This document shows positions 35,833 through 45,674 of a stretch of 64,000 nucleotides of DNA, piece by piece (within the stretch, counting starts at the first letter, position 1; each line of letters begins with the position of its first letter). The translations under genes and the position numbers were made by a program. The notes under the pieces are model-generated. The model ran no database searches and was not told the DNA's origin. It worked only from the letters and a program-made list of their open reading frames with translations. Source of the stretch: Thalassobius sp. I31.1. GTDB lineage: Bacteria > Pseudomonadota > Alphaproteobacteria > Rhodobacterales > Rhodobacteraceae. The stretch is taken from assembly GCF_003031585.1 (NCBI RefSeq), contig NZ_PWAA01000004.1:38783-102782 (forward strand), given 5' to 3'.

Positions 35833-37434
35833 TTAAGCGAACCACCAACGCTCACCTGCTTTGGACCCGTCCATGGTCCAGTTCGCGGCAACATCGTCGC
35901 CATGCGCAACCTCATTGGACAGACCCATGATGTAGTTGGCAAACATCGGAACAATCGCGCCGCCATCATCATGAATAAGCGTCTGGGCCTCGGCATATTG
36001 CGTACGACGCTTCGCCGGATCCAGTTCTGCGCGGGCTTCAGCAACGACTTCGTTAAAGCGCACGGCTGATTCCGTTGTGCGCCAGGCGGTGTCGTTCCAT
36101 TCGGTTTCCGCCACATAGGCTGACGCAAACATCCAGTCTTCTGTCGGACGACCACCCCAGTAGCAGGCGCACCATGGTTTTTTGTTCCAGACGTTGGACC
36201 AGTAGCCATCAGATGGTTCACGCACGACTTCGATCTCAATCCCGGCTTCTGCAGCAGAGGCGGCGATCAGCTGGGCTGCGTCAACCGCACCGGCAAAGGC
36301 CGCGTCAGATGCTGACAGTTGGATCGGGCCGGAGTGACCGGATTTTTCATAGTGATGACGCGCAAGATCTGCATCAAATTCCCGCTGCGGGATGTCTGCC
36401 GCATGATATGGGTTTGCGGTGGAAATCGGGTGATCGTTGCCAATCGCACCATGGCCCAGCAGGATCTTATCCACTAGTTCCTGACGCGGGATCGACAGTT
36501 TCAGCGCCATGCGCAGATCATAATTGTCGAAAGGTGCCGCATCCACACGCATCGGGAAAGTGTAATGCAATGTGCCGGTTTTCTCGAGGATGTTCACATT
36601 TGGGGCACGGCCCAGCAGATTAACTGTTTTTGGATCAATCCGGTCAATCGCATGCACATCACCAGACAGCAGGGCGTTCTGACGGGCGGTCGGGTCGATC
36701 AGCGACAGGACCTCAACTTCATCAAAATAAGCGGGCTTATGGTAATTTGCATTGCGCGAGGTGCTCAGGCGGACGCCTGGCTCATAGCCATCAACCTTAA
36801 AGCCACCGGTGCCGATCCCGGCCAGCGTATCAACATTGCCATCCACAGACGGCATGATCACCAGGTGATAATCGCTCATCAGGTAAGGGAAATCTGCGTT
36901 TGGAGTTTCCAGGGTAAAGACAACCGTATCGCCATCCGCAGCCATATCCTGGATCGGTGCAACAACACCTTTCGCAGCAGAGGTCGATTCCTCACCGCGG
37001 TGCAGGTTGATGGTTGCAATCACATCTTCCGGGGTCAGCGTCTTGCCATTGTGGAATTCCACGCCCTGACGCAGCTTAAAGCGCCATGTCTTTGCATCGT
37101 CAGATTCAAAGCTTTCCGCCAGGTCACCCACCAGTTCACCATTTGGCGCGACTTCTGTCAGGCTGTTGCCCCAGAGATAGGCCATGACCAGGGAAAATCC
37201 GTTTTCATAGGTCAGCGGGTTGATGGTGTCTGTTGTTGACCCATGCGCCATGCCCATGATGAATTTGCCGCCGGATTTCGGTGTTGCGGCCATCGCCTGG
37301 TCTGCCATGCCAATCGCGGTCGGCACCAGAACGCCGGCTGCAACCATTGACTGGATAAAGCTGCGGCGTGAAATTTCCTGGTTCGTCAGTTGATGTTTCC
37401 GGGACGCGATAAAGGCGTCTTTGCGTGAAAGCAT
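35833..37434 (-). CDS. Oligopeptide-family ABC transporter substrate-binding protein (paralog 1)
   Basis: A 533-residue periplasmic solute-binding protein (SBP_bac_5). The N-terminus has a twin-arginine signal (ISRRSFIQSMVAAGV) ending near AMAATP. Family landmarks: ESFESDDAKTWRFKLRQGVEFHNGKTLTPEDV and DLRMALKLSIPRQELVDKILLG. It is clearly homologous along its whole length to the gene upstream (37646-39256), sharing long blocks such as LSASDAAFAGAVDAAQLI, so it is a tandem duplicate. The ATG at 37434 follows GGGAGAGGA; an open frame continuing upstream to 38058 is only the shadow of the paralog. Ligand unknown. Confidence 0.92.
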   Translation of the reverse strand: MLSRKDAFIASRKHQLTNQEISRRSFIQSMVAAGVLVPTAIGMADQAMAATPKSGGKFIMGMAHGSTTDTINPLTYENGFSLVMAYLWGNSLTEVAPNGELVGDLAESFESDDAKTWRFKLRQGVEFHNGKTLTPEDVIATINLHRGEESTSAAKGVVAPIQDMAADGDTVVFTLETPNADFPYLMSDYHLVIMPSVDGNVDTLAGIGTGGFKVDGYEPGVRLSTSRNANYHKPAYFDEVEVLSLIDPTARQNALLSGDVHAIDRIDPKTVNLLGRAPNVNILEKTGTLHYTFPMRVDAAPFDNYDLRMALKLSIPRQELVDKILLGHGAIGNDHPISTANPYHAADIPQREFDADLARHHYEKSGHSGPIQLSASDAAFAGAVDAAQLIAASAAEAGIEIEVVREPSDGYWSNVWNKKPWCACYWGGRPTEDWMFASAYVAETEWNDTAWRTTESAVRFNEVVAEARAELDPAKRRTQYAEAQTLIHDDGGAIVPMFANYIMGLSNEVAHGDDVAANWTMDGSKAGERWWFA

Positions 37435-37575
37435 ATTCCTCTCCCTTGTATGCCGTGGGGCGTGTTTTTGTGCCCTTCGTCTGGACACCATAGAAGAGAA
37501 GTGTCGCAAAATAAACAGTTTGGTCGTTTTTGTTTTGTTTAAGCGGATTTTGCGACCACTTACGTCGTATTTGGA

Positions 37576-37606
37576 ACAAAAAAGCAGCGGTGAAACCACC
37601 GCTGCT
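37576..37606 (-). terminator. Rho-independent terminator after binding protein gene 2
   Basis: On the minus strand AGCAGCGGTG, loop GTTT, CACCGCTGCT and then a run of T form a strong terminator 40 bp after the stop of paralog 2. It implies that paralog 1 is transcribed separately from the 140-bp gap that follows. Confidence 0.87.
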
Positions 37607-37645
37607 GTCTTCAATTTAAGGCTGTAATCCCGTTTGGGGTACAGC

Positions 37646-39256
37646 TTATGCGAACCACCAGCGTTCTGCTGCTTTGGTGCCATCAAGTGTCCAGTTGGAT
37701 GCGATGTTCTCGTCATGCGCGATCTCTTTAGAGACACCCATGATGTAATTCGCAAACATCGGAACAGTGGAACCACTGTCATCCGCCAGCAGTTGCTGTG
37801 CTTCAGCATACATGCCGCGACGCTTGTCCTGATCCAGTTCGGAACGGGCCTGAACAACGATTTCGTTGAAACGGTCCGCGCTTGGTGTGTCGCGGAAGGC
37901 TGTGTCGTTCCACTCAGATTCCTGAACATAACCAGATGTGAACATCCAGTCTTCGGTCGGGCGACCAGACCAGTAAGACGCACACCATGGCTTCTTGTTC
38001 CAGACGTTGGACCAGTAACCATCGGATGGCTCACGCACAACTTCGATGTCGATGCCACATTCCGCAGCAGATGCAGAAATCAGCTGGGCTGCGTCAACTG
38101 CGCCTGCGAAGGCTGCGTCAGAAGCGGACAGCTGGATCGGGCCAGAGTGACCGGATTTCTCATAGTGATGACGCGCTTTATCTGCATCGAACTCGCGCTG
38201 TGGCAGGTCAGACGCGTGGAAGCGGTTCGCTGTGGAAATCGGGTGGTCGTTGCCAAGCGCACCATGGCCGTGCAGGATTTTGTCGACAAGTTCCTGACGT
38301 TTGATCGCATATTTCAGCGCCAGACGCAGATCGTTGTTGTCAAATGGGGCCGCATCGCCACGCATCGGGAAGACATAGTGCAGCGTGCCTGTGACTTCTT
38401 CGATGTTGATGTTTGGTGCACGACCCAGCAGGGCAACGGTTTTCGGATCAACACGGTCAATCGCGTGAACGTCACCGGCCAGCAGGGCGTTCTGACGGGC
38501 AGTCGGGTCAACCAGCGCCAGGATTTCAACCTCATCAAAGTGGCCAGCGCCTTCTTTCCAGGAGTTCGCAAATTTGTTGCCAACTGCGCGCACGCCTGGT
38601 TCATAGGTTTCGATCACATAAGAACCGGTACCAATGCCGGACTGCGGGTCAAGCGCGCCGGTTGAATCCACAGGCAGGATCTGCAGGTGGTAATCGCTCA
38701 TCATGTATGGGAAGTCAGCGTTTGGCGCATCCAGTGTGAAGACAACAGTGTTGCCATCGGCCTGAATGTCCTGGATCGGCGCAACAATACCCTTCGCAGC
38801 AGAGGTCGAATCCTCACCGCGGTGCATGTTGATGGATGCGATCACATCTTCAGTGGTCAAAGTTTTGCCGTTGTGGAATTCCACGCCCTGACGAATGTTG
38901 AAACGCCATGTCTGCGCGTCATCAGATTCAAAGCTTTCCGCCAGTTCGCCAACCAGTTCATTCCGGTTGTTCACTTCGGTCAGCGTGTTGCCGAAGAGAT
39001 AACCGATGGAACCAATGAAGTTGTTTTCATAGGTTGCCGGGTCAAGAACGTCTGTGGTGGAACCCGCAGCGATACCCTGGATGAACTTGCCACCCTTGTT
39101 AGGTGTCGCAGCCATAGCTTCGCTGGCCCAGGACAGAGCAGTTGGAATCACCACACCAGCGGCTACCATGGACTGCATAAAGCTGCGGCGTGAGATCGTG
39201 CCGGCAGTCAGCTTCTGCTTTTGTTGTTGGATATAGAGGTCTTTGCGAGAACGCAT
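37646..39256 (-). CDS. Oligopeptide-family ABC transporter substrate-binding protein (paralog 2)
   Basis: A 536-residue SBP_bac_5 protein with a twin-arginine signal (ISRRSFMQSMVAAGV). Sequence, length and the C-terminal ending (AAERWWFA versus GERWWFA) mark it as the duplicate of the downstream gene. The ATG at 39256 has GGGAG upstream; 22 further in-frame residues before it were rejected. It is divergent from the permease operon across 408 bp. The two binding proteins probably share these permeases but differ in ligand or expression; this is inference. Confidence 0.92.
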   Translation of the reverse strand: MRSRKDLYIQQQKQKLTAGTISRRSFMQSMVAAGVVIPTALSWASEAMAATPNKGGKFIQGIAAGSTTDVLDPATYENNFIGSIGYLFGNTLTEVNNRNELVGELAESFESDDAQTWRFNIRQGVEFHNGKTLTTEDVIASINMHRGEDSTSAAKGIVAPIQDIQADGNTVVFTLDAPNADFPYMMSDYHLQILPVDSTGALDPQSGIGTGSYVIETYEPGVRAVGNKFANSWKEGAGHFDEVEILALVDPTARQNALLAGDVHAIDRVDPKTVALLGRAPNINIEEVTGTLHYVFPMRGDAAPFDNNDLRLALKYAIKRQELVDKILHGHGALGNDHPISTANRFHASDLPQREFDADKARHHYEKSGHSGPIQLSASDAAFAGAVDAAQLISASAAECGIDIEVVREPSDGYWSNVWNKKPWCASYWSGRPTEDWMFTSGYVQESEWNDTAFRDTPSADRFNEIVVQARSELDQDKRRGMYAEAQQLLADDSGSTVPMFANYIMGVSKEIAHDENIASNWTLDGTKAAERWWFA

Positions 39257-39664
39257 GCGTTGTCTCCCTGTAGTATTTTTAATCCTCGCCTGCACGCTAC
39301 ACTTCAAGGGGCTTAGCACCAAATAAAATTGTACGTTTCCTGGTGCCTTAAAGTCGTTTTTTGTCGTAATGATTTAATAGCGACCTTTCGTGACGTTTAT
39401 GCGAAATTGGCATTGATGATTTGCGCAAGGTTTTGCATCAAAAACGACATGGCTGAAGGCGGCCTTTTGCCCGAGGTGGGAAATACCTTTGTATTGTTTG
39501 TTTGTTAACGATCACGCCAGAGGTCTGAAAACGACATGAACTGTGATAAAGCGGCTTTACAGGTGGGCTTTGCGCTGCATAGCATGTCCGGAAACAGGAG
39601 AGTGTCTGAATAACTGTCACCCATTCGGGGAAAAGACGGACGGGCATTCAGGGGGGAGGATACC
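39257..39664. promoter_or_regulatory. 408-bp divergent control region of the ABC transporter
   Basis: No convincing gene. AT-rich stretches, T-tracts (CGTTTTTTGTCG near 39355) and short inverted repeats such as GCACCA/TGGTGC (near 39317 and 39341) are visible between the start of binding protein 2 and the GTG start of the permease gene. It should hold promoters in both directions, but no regulator site can be named. Confidence 0.5.
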
Positions 39665-40648
39665 GTGAACCTGATTATCATGACCATTCTGAAGCGCCTT
39701 GCGCTTGGGGTGGTGACTTTGTTTTTCGTGTCGCTGATTATTTTCAGCGCGATTCAGTTTTTGCCGGGCGATTTCGGCGAAGCGGTGCTGGGACAGGCGG
39801 CGACTGAAGAAACCGTTGCGGCGTTCCGTCGTGAACTTGGCCTCGATGAACCGGCTTGGCGACGCTATCTTGACTGGGTTGGCGCAGCAGCCACCGGGGA
39901 CTTTGGCACATCGTTCTCTGGTCGTGCGTCTTCCGGTGTCGACCGGTCCCGCCCTGTTGTGGAAATGATTTCATCCCCGCTGAAAAACACCCTGTTCCTT
40001 GCAGGTATGACGGCGATTGTGGCGGTGCCTCTGGCGCTGTTCCTGGGGATCACCGCAGCCCTGTGGCGCAATTCCATCTATGACCGCGTGATCAACGCAG
40101 CAACGCTGACGTCGATCTCCTTTCCGGAATTCTTTGTCGCTTATGTGCTGATGCTCTTTTCCACTCTCTGGTGGGGTCTGTCTGCAAACGCCACCGGCAT
40201 CAACGATGCGGATGCCAGCATTCTCGACAAAGCCTACATGCTGATCCTGCCGTCCATGACCCTGACGCTGGTGATTGTCGCGCATATGATGCGTATGACC
40301 CGTGCAGCTATCATCAACCTTCTGGCCAGCCCATATATCGAAATGGCCCGCCTGAAAGGGCAAAGCAGCCTGCGCGTGATTCTGCGTCACGCCCTGCCAA
40401 ACGCCTGGGCCCCCATCGCGACAGTGATCGCCTTCAACCTTGCATATCTTGTTGTCGGTGTTGTTGTGGTCGAAGTGATCTTCGCTATTCCGGGCGCCGG
40501 CAAAGTGATGGTTGATTCCGTTGCATCGCGTGACATTCCTGTCGTTCAGGCCTGTGCGCTGATCTTCGCGTCGGTTTATATCCTGCTGAATCTTGCAGCA
40601 GATATCATTGGCATTGTGACCAACCCACGCTTGCTGCACCCGAAATAA
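39665..40648 (+). CDS. ABC transporter permease, DppB type
   Basis: A 327-residue inner-membrane permease with six membrane helices. RLALGVVTLFFVSLIIFSAIQFLPGD is the typical DppB first helix, and the EAA-type cytoplasmic loop is EMARLKGQSSLRVILRHALPNA. It begins with GTG at 39665, preceded by the very strong GGGGGGAGG. The DppC-type gene follows after 12 bp. Confidence 0.92.
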   Translation: MNLIIMTILKRLALGVVTLFFVSLIIFSAIQFLPGDFGEAVLGQAATEETVAAFRRELGLDEPAWRRYLDWVGAAATGDFGTSFSGRASSGVDRSRPVVEMISSPLKNTLFLAGMTAIVAVPLALFLGITAALWRNSIYDRVINAATLTSISFPEFFVAYVLMLFSTLWWGLSANATGINDADASILDKAYMLILPSMTLTLVIVAHMMRMTRAAIINLLASPYIEMARLKGQSSLRVILRHALPNAWAPIATVIAFNLAYLVVGVVVVEVIFAIPGAGKVMVDSVASRDIPVVQACALIFASVYILLNLAADIIGIVTNPRLLHPK

Positions 40649-40660
40649 GAGAGGCCCGCT

Positions 40661-41572
40661 ATGACTGATACAAACAGCTATTCGGCGGCCGCAGAGGTTG
40701 CCAGTACTATCACCCGCCGCACCCGTTGGGAGCGTGCGAGAATCACCCTGAAGAAAGCGCCGCTGACGGCCTGGTTCGGCATGATCGTGATTGCCTGCTA
40801 TGTCTTCGTCGCTGTCTTTGCCCAATGGCTTGCGCCATATGGCGAGGCCGACAGTTCCTTTGCAGCTTATGCGCCCTGGGGCGATGGCCATGTCTTCGGC
40901 ACCGATCAGATCGGCCGTGATGTGTTTTCCCGCCTGATCTATGGCGCGCAGAACACTGTGGGGATTGCCTTTATCACCACAATCCTGTCCTTCTTCATTG
41001 GCGGCAGTCTGGGTCTTGTGGCCTCGATTGATCAGGGCTGGATTGATCAGCTTTTGTCGCGTTTCGTTGACATCCTGATGGCGATCCCAAGCCTGATCTT
41101 CGCGCTGATGCTGCTGACCGTCTTCGGGTCTTCCGCCTGGAGCCTGATCCTGATCATCGCGGTTCTCGACAGTACCCGCGTCTTCCGGATCACCCGTTCT
41201 GTTGCGGTCAACGTCGCCGTGATGGATTACGTCGAAGCCGCCCGCCTGCGTGGCGAAGGCCTTGGCTGGGTGATGCGTCGTGAAATCCTGCCAAACATCA
41301 TGCCGCCGCTGGTTGCTGAATTTGGTCTGCGTTTCTGCTTTGTGTTCCTGACGATTGCCTCCCTGTCCTTCCTGGGCGCAGGTCTTCAGCCACCGACCGC
41401 AGACTGGGGTTCCATGGTGCGTGACTTCGCAGGTCTTCTGCAATTCGCCGCCTTCGATCTGAAAGCGGGTCTGACCCCACTGCTGCCAGCTGGCTGCATC
41501 GCACTGCTGACGGTTGCTGTGAACTATGTTGTTGACTGGTTCCTGCATCTGACCAGTGGCCTGAAAGACTGA
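40661..41572 (+). CDS. ABC transporter permease, DppC type
   Basis: A 303-residue permease with an N-terminal cytoplasmic tail, the first helix from about residue 40, FGTDQIGRDVFSRLIYGA (the usual DppC motif) and an EAA-loop EAARLRGEGLGWVMRREILPN. It pairs with the DppB-type permease upstream; the ATPase gene starts 13 bp downstream. Confidence 0.92.
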   Translation: MTDTNSYSAAAEVASTITRRTRWERARITLKKAPLTAWFGMIVIACYVFVAVFAQWLAPYGEADSSFAAYAPWGDGHVFGTDQIGRDVFSRLIYGAQNTVGIAFITTILSFFIGGSLGLVASIDQGWIDQLLSRFVDILMAIPSLIFALMLLTVFGSSAWSLILIIAVLDSTRVFRITRSVAVNVAVMDYVEAARLRGEGLGWVMRREILPNIMPPLVAEFGLRFCFVFLTIASLSFLGAGLQPPTADWGSMVRDFAGLLQFAAFDLKAGLTPLLPAGCIALLTVAVNYVVDWFLHLTSGLKD

Positions 41573-41585
41573 GGAAGGATCCGAC

Positions 41586-43226
41586 ATGAGCAATGATAGC
41601 AATCAAAATGCCGGTGAAGCCGGAGAGATCCTTCTTGAAATGCGGGACGTCCGCATCGAGGGCTGGTCTGATGAAAAATGGAACCCGATCATCAAAGGGG
41701 TCGATCTGACCCTGCGCCGGGGCGAAATCCTTGGTCTGATCGGGGAATCAGGCGCGGGGAAATCCACCCTGGGCCTGGCCGGTATGGGGTTCACCCAGCC
41801 GGGCTGTCGCATCACGGGCGGCTCTATCGTCTTTGATGGCGTCGATCTGGTGACCGCAACTGAAACCGAAAAGCGCGCCCTCTGGGGATCGCGTGTGACC
41901 TATGTAGCGCAATCTGCTGCGGCGTCTTTCAACCCGGCGCACCGCCTGATTGACCAGACAGTCGAAGCCACCGTGTCCCATGGCATTCAGTCTGAAAGTC
42001 TGGCGAAAGACGATGCACGCATCCTCTACGCCTCACTTTCCCTGCCAGATCCTGAAACCATCGGGGAACGCTATCCGCACCAGGTGTCCGGCGGGCAGCT
42101 GCAACGTGTGATGACAGCGATGGCCATGTCATCGCGTCCGGATCTGATCGTCTTTGACGAGCCGACCACAGCACTTGATGTGACCACCCAGGTGGAAGTG
42201 CTGCTGTCCATGCGTAAAATCGTGGAAGAATTCAACACAGCGGCAATCTACATCACGCACGATCTCGCGGTTGTGGCGCAGATGGCAGATACGATCAAAG
42301 TGTTGCGCTATGGTCAGGAAGTCGAAGAAGCCCCGGCGCGCGAAATGCTGGAAAGCCCGAAAGAGGATTACACCAAATCTCTCTGGTCCGTGCGTGCCCT
42401 GCATAAGGAAACGCAACCGTCTGACGACATTGTTCTGTCAATCGACGGTGTGGATGCGGCCTATGGGCGGGGTCTGAAGGTTCTGCACAACGTGAACATT
42501 CAGGTGCCACGCGGGCGTACAGTGTCTATCGTGGGCGAATCCGGTTCGGGCAAATCCACAACAGCCCGTGTGATCACCGGTCTTCTGCCCCCGATGAGCG
42601 GCCAGGTGACATTCAACGGCGAAGCTCTGCCCCCTGAACTGAAGGGTCGTAGCAAAGATCAGCTGCGCCGCATTCAGATGATCTATCAGATGGCTGATAC
42701 CGCGATGAACCCACGTCAGACTGTGGGTGAAATCATTGGTCGTCCGCTGGAATTCTATCACGGCCTGTCCGGCAAAGCGAAAGAACAGCGCGTTCTTGAA
42801 CTGCTGGAAATGATCGAACTGGATGAAAGCTTCTATGATCGTCTGCCGTCTGAAATGTCCGGCGGTCAGAAACAGCGGATCTGTATTGCCCGTGCGCTGG
42901 CGGCCGAACCCGAAGTCATCATCTGTGACGAGGTCACATCAGCCCTTGATCAGATCGTGCAGGAAGGCATCCTGAAACTTCTGATGAAGCTGCAGGAAAA
43001 GCATGGCATCACCTATCTGTTCATCACCCACGACATCGCAACCGTGGAAGCGATCTCTGACGAAATCGTGGTGATGTATATGGGCGAAGTGGTGGAGCAG
43101 GGCAGCAAAGACCAGATCCTGACCGCACCTTTCCCGGAATACACCGAACTGCTTCTGTCATCTGTCCCGGAAATGGACCCGGACTGGCTGACAAAACTGG
43201 CCGAGAAACGCGGGCAGGAAGCTTAA
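41586..43226 (+). CDS. ABC transporter ATP-binding protein, fused DppD-DppF type
   Basis: A 546-residue protein carrying two complete nucleotide-binding domains in one chain. Domain 1 has Walker [10 protein letters not shown], signature SGGQLQRV and Walker B LIVFDEP; domain 2 has [17 protein letters not shown] and VIICDEV. Each ends in the C-terminal oligopeptide-transporter extension ([13 protein letters not shown] in the second). One polypeptide should therefore drive the DppB/DppC-like pore. In domain 2 the switch region and Walker B Glu read CDEVTSALD, normal for DppF. It ends at a strong terminator. Confidence 0.93.
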   Translation: MSNDSNQNAGEAGEILLEMRDVRIEGWSDEKWNPIIKGVDLTLRRGEILGLIGESGAGKSTLGLAGMGFTQPGCRITGGSIVFDGVDLVTATETEKRALWGSRVTYVAQSAAASFNPAHRLIDQTVEATVSHGIQSESLAKDDARILYASLSLPDPETIGERYPHQVSGGQLQRVMTAMAMSSRPDLIVFDEPTTALDVTTQVEVLLSMRKIVEEFNTAAIYITHDLAVVAQMADTIKVLRYGQEVEEAPAREMLESPKEDYTKSLWSVRALHKETQPSDDIVLSIDGVDAAYGRGLKVLHNVNIQVPRGRTVSIVGESGSGKSTTARVITGLLPPMSGQVTFNGEALPPELKGRSKDQLRRIQMIYQMADTAMNPRQTVGEIIGRPLEFYHGLSGKAKEQRVLELLEMIELDESFYDRLPSEMSGGQKQRICIARALAAEPEVIICDEVTSALDQIVQEGILKLLMKLQEKHGITYLFITHDIATVEAISDEIVVMYMGEVVEQGSKDQILTAPFPEYTELLLSSVPEMDPDWLTKLAEKRGQEA

Positions 43227-43245
43227 CCGCTCTCCGCTCGAAATC

Positions 43246-43278
43246 AAAAAAGGCGGGGCGTTGTGCCCCGCCTTTTTT
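43246..43278 (+). terminator. Rho-independent terminator of the ABC transporter operon
   Basis: AAAAAAGGCGGGGC, a short TTGT loop, GCCCCGCC and TTTTTT form a near-perfect stem 20 bp after the ATPase stop; symmetric A/T flanks could work in both directions. Confidence 0.9.
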
Positions 43279-43305
43279 AATGTCTGCTTAACTGAATACA
43301 GTTTA

Positions 43306-43360
43306 TATGCGTTCGATATGCATAGATTGTGCATAAGATGTGCATGCTTTGTGCATCGTG
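43306..43360. repeat. Five tandem 11-bp units, consensus T(A/G)TGC(A/G)T plus 4 bases
   Basis: TATGCGT, TATGCAT, TGTGCAT, TGTGCAT and TGTGCAT begin at 43306, 43317, 43328, 43339 and 43350, exactly 11 bp apart, with different four-base spacers. The array sits between the ABC operon terminator and the 3' end of the convergent FAD oxidoreductase gene. It is not in a coding frame I can support. One-turn helical phasing suggests cooperative protein binding, but the binder is unknown. Confidence 0.85.
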
Positions 43361-43365
43361 GATTT

Positions 43366-44652
43366 TCAGCCAGTGAAACGTTCTCTGATCCGGTGGCTCA
43401 GGTTCGATGCGGCACAGATTGTATCGGCGGCCAGTGGCCCGAAAATACTGCCGTTCCAGCGCAGGCCAAAAGGTTCAAGTAGCTGATAACGCGTACCTTT
43501 TTCCGCTATCGCTTCTGCAACAACCCGCCCGATTGCAGGCCCGGTGTTCAGCCCGTGCCCGCCCAATGCTGTCGCCGTCCAGATCCCCGGGCTCAGTTCC
43601 CGGACGTAAGGCATCTTATGGCGCGAATATCCCATCAATCCCGTCCAGGAAACGCCGATTTTTACATCGCTAAGTTGCGGAAAAACCTCAAGAATCCGGT
43701 TCTTCATCAGTTGATCCAGATTGGGCGGGGATTTCGCCAGCCCCGACATCCCGCCGCCCCATAACAGCTCCCTCTGCGGGGTTACCCGAAAGTAGTCACA
43801 AGACAACCGCGTATCCGCCACCGCGCATTTTGTGTTCATCAGCCCGTCTAGCCGATCCCCCAGACCTTCGGTGCTGATCACGTAAGTCGCTATGGGTAAA
43901 AGGCTTTTTTGCAATCTGCCAAACTCCGGCCCGCTGTATCCGCTGCCGCAGAGAACAACATATTTCGCCTTCACGTTGCCTTTCTCACAGCGCACAATCT
44001 TCTCAGCACCTGTGTGTTCAAACGAAATCATAGCGCTGTTCTCAAACACCTGCCCACCGTTTTTCACGATGTTTTCTGCAAGGCCTTTGCAGTAATTCAG
44101 CGGATGAATGTGCCAGCTGTCAGGGTCATAGTATCCGTCATAAAAACGATTTGTTTTTATATGCTTACGCAATTCATCCTTCGGCAGGTATTCCTTCAGA
44201 TGCCCAAAGGTTTCCCGTGCATGTTGCACGCTTTCCTGCATGCCTTTGGCATCGGGATAACGTGACGCAGAGATCCGGCCAGGTACAGGATCAACCCCTT
44301 TCAAATCCAGATCGCGGGTATTGTCGATGACAGTTCTGGCACCCTCTTGCGACAAGGCGTATAGCGCTTTTCCGGCCTTTTCGCCTGCACGAAATAGCGC
44401 GCTGTCCGGTCCTGCAAAACCCGCTGAAAGGATCCCGCCATTGCGCCCGCTGGCGCCAAAGGCAACGCGCTTTTTCTCAAGCACAACAACGCTTAAGCCC
44501 CTTTGCGTCAGCTCCCAGGCGGTGCTGATCCCGGCGATGCCACCGCCCACAATACACACATCCGCTTCAACCGTGCCATTCAGTTGGGGAAACCCGGCCT
44601 CATCCGCCAGAGTGCGCGTGTAAAACGTATCTGCATAGCCTTCGGTTGTCAT
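43366..44652 (-). CDS. FAD-dependent amine oxidoreductase, PuuB-like (DAO family)
   Basis: A 428-residue flavoprotein. The dinucleotide-binding motif is ADVCIVGGGIAGISTAWEL, followed by LEKKRVAFGASGRNGG, the GASGRNGG element typical of gamma-glutamylputrescine oxidase-like DAO proteins; ALGGHGLNTGPAIGRVVAEAI near the C-terminus is the second FAD contact. It should oxidise a secondary or modified amine, but the substrate is unknown. I chose ATG 44652 with GGGGAGG four bases upstream; the frame continues 26 residues further without support. It is divergent from the nagK-like gene. Confidence 0.85.
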   Translation of the reverse strand: MTTEGYADTFYTRTLADEAGFPQLNGTVEADVCIVGGGIAGISTAWELTQRGLSVVVLEKKRVAFGASGRNGGILSAGFAGPDSALFRAGEKAGKALYALSQEGARTVIDNTRDLDLKGVDPVPGRISASRYPDAKGMQESVQHARETFGHLKEYLPKDELRKHIKTNRFYDGYYDPDSWHIHPLNYCKGLAENIVKNGGQVFENSAMISFEHTGAEKIVRCEKGNVKAKYVVLCGSGYSGPEFGRLQKSLLPIATYVISTEGLGDRLDGLMNTKCAVADTRLSCDYFRVTPQRELLWGGGMSGLAKSPPNLDQLMKNRILEVFPQLSDVKIGVSWTGLMGYSRHKMPYVRELSPGIWTATALGGHGLNTGPAIGRVVAEAIAEKGTRYQLLEPFGLRWNGSIFGPLAADTICAASNLSHRIRERFTG

Positions 44653-44781
44653 GTCAGCCTCCCCGATTTTGCGCAGCCTGACATGTTTCTTATCGCCCCG
44701 CATCTGATTTTCGCGCATGTATGAATGCAATCTGCTTTTGAAACCCTTCCGGTCCCGGGCAGCTCAGGTTAGAGAACACAT

Positions 44782-45654
44782 ATGGTTGATAAAGATACAT
44801 ACCTGATTGGCGTAGATGGCGGGGGAACCGGTTGTCGTGCTTTGCTTGTGAATTCTGAGATGCAGGAATTGTCCCGTGGCACAGGTGGCCCGGCCAATGT
44901 GTCCGTGAACTTTGCCGACAGCATTGCAAACGTAATGGGCGCTGTGCAGCAGATCATTGACGCGGCGGGGCTAACGGATTTGCCAGACACCCGGTTTCAT
45001 CTGCATCTTGGTCTGGCTGGTGTCTTGTCGGAAGATATGGTGCAACGCGTCAAGGGTGCATGCGTCTGGCCCAATGTCACCGTCACAGATGACCGGGCCG
45101 CAGCTGTTGCCGGTGCGCTTGGTCCGGATGATGGCAGTCTGCTGGTGATTGGCACGGGCACAATTATTGCCAGCCGGAAGGCCGGGCAGCTGCGCGTCGC
45201 AAGCGGCTGGGGGTTTCGGGTGGGGGATCAGGGATCTGGTGCCTGGCTTGGCAGGCGTTTGCTTGAAGAATCCCTGCATGCCCATGATGGTATTCGTGCA
45301 CAGACTGATCTGACACGGGAAATCCTGGCGAACTTCAACAACCGCGCCGCTGAAATCACCATGTTCAGCATGCAGGCGGGGCAACGTGATTACGCCGATC
45401 TTGCCCCGCGTCTGACGCAGGCCCTGCAGGCAGGGGATCCTGTGGCGCAGGAACTGATGAGTGAAGGCGCAGATCACTTGCTTGCCGGTCTGAGGGCAAC
45501 CGGGTTTGAACCAGGGGACACGCTTTGCATTGCCGGAGGCATCGGACCTTATATCCGGGATTGTCTTCCTGGTGACGTTACCGCAGGTTTGCGCGATGTG
45601 CTTGGATCCCCACTGGACGGGGCGGTGCTTCTGGCGCAGAATGCAGTCAGGTAA
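44782..45654 (+). CDS. BadF/BadG-type ATPase, probable N-acetylglucosamine kinase
   Basis: A 290-residue ASKHA-fold kinase. Phosphate 1 is LIGVDGGGTGCRALL, the catalytic Asp region is TDDRAAAVAGAL, the second phosphate loop is VIGTGTII, and GWGFRVGDQGSGAWLG is the sugar-kinase signature of this family. The following two genes read as GlcN6P deaminase and NagA, so GlcNAc phosphorylation is the likely reaction, feeding NagA. There is a 20-bp gap to the next gene. Confidence 0.85.
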   Translation: MVDKDTYLIGVDGGGTGCRALLVNSEMQELSRGTGGPANVSVNFADSIANVMGAVQQIIDAAGLTDLPDTRFHLHLGLAGVLSEDMVQRVKGACVWPNVTVTDDRAAAVAGALGPDDGSLLVIGTGTIIASRKAGQLRVASGWGFRVGDQGSGAWLGRRLLEESLHAHDGIRAQTDLTREILANFNNRAAEITMFSMQAGQRDYADLAPRLTQALQAGDPVAQELMSEGADHLLAGLRATGFEPGDTLCIAGGIGPYIRDCLPGDVTAGLRDVLGSPLDGAVLLAQNAVR

Positions 45655-45674
45655 TCACAACCGGGATTGATCCG

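Noticed and set aside
37435..38058. N-terminal extension of binding protein paralog 1 into paralog 2
   Set aside because: The extension is an off-frame shadow of paralog 2 and crosses a strong terminator; the ATG at 37434 has a strong ribosome site and begins a Tat signal.
39971..41602. 543-codon antisense frame across the two ABC permease genes
   Set aside because: It spans two real genes and their intergenic gap on the other strand and reads as His/Gln/Asn-rich low complexity.
43306..43360. Coding repeat interpretation of the 11-bp array
   Set aside because: An 11-bp period is not a multiple of three, so it shifts frame every unit and cannot encode a repeated peptide.
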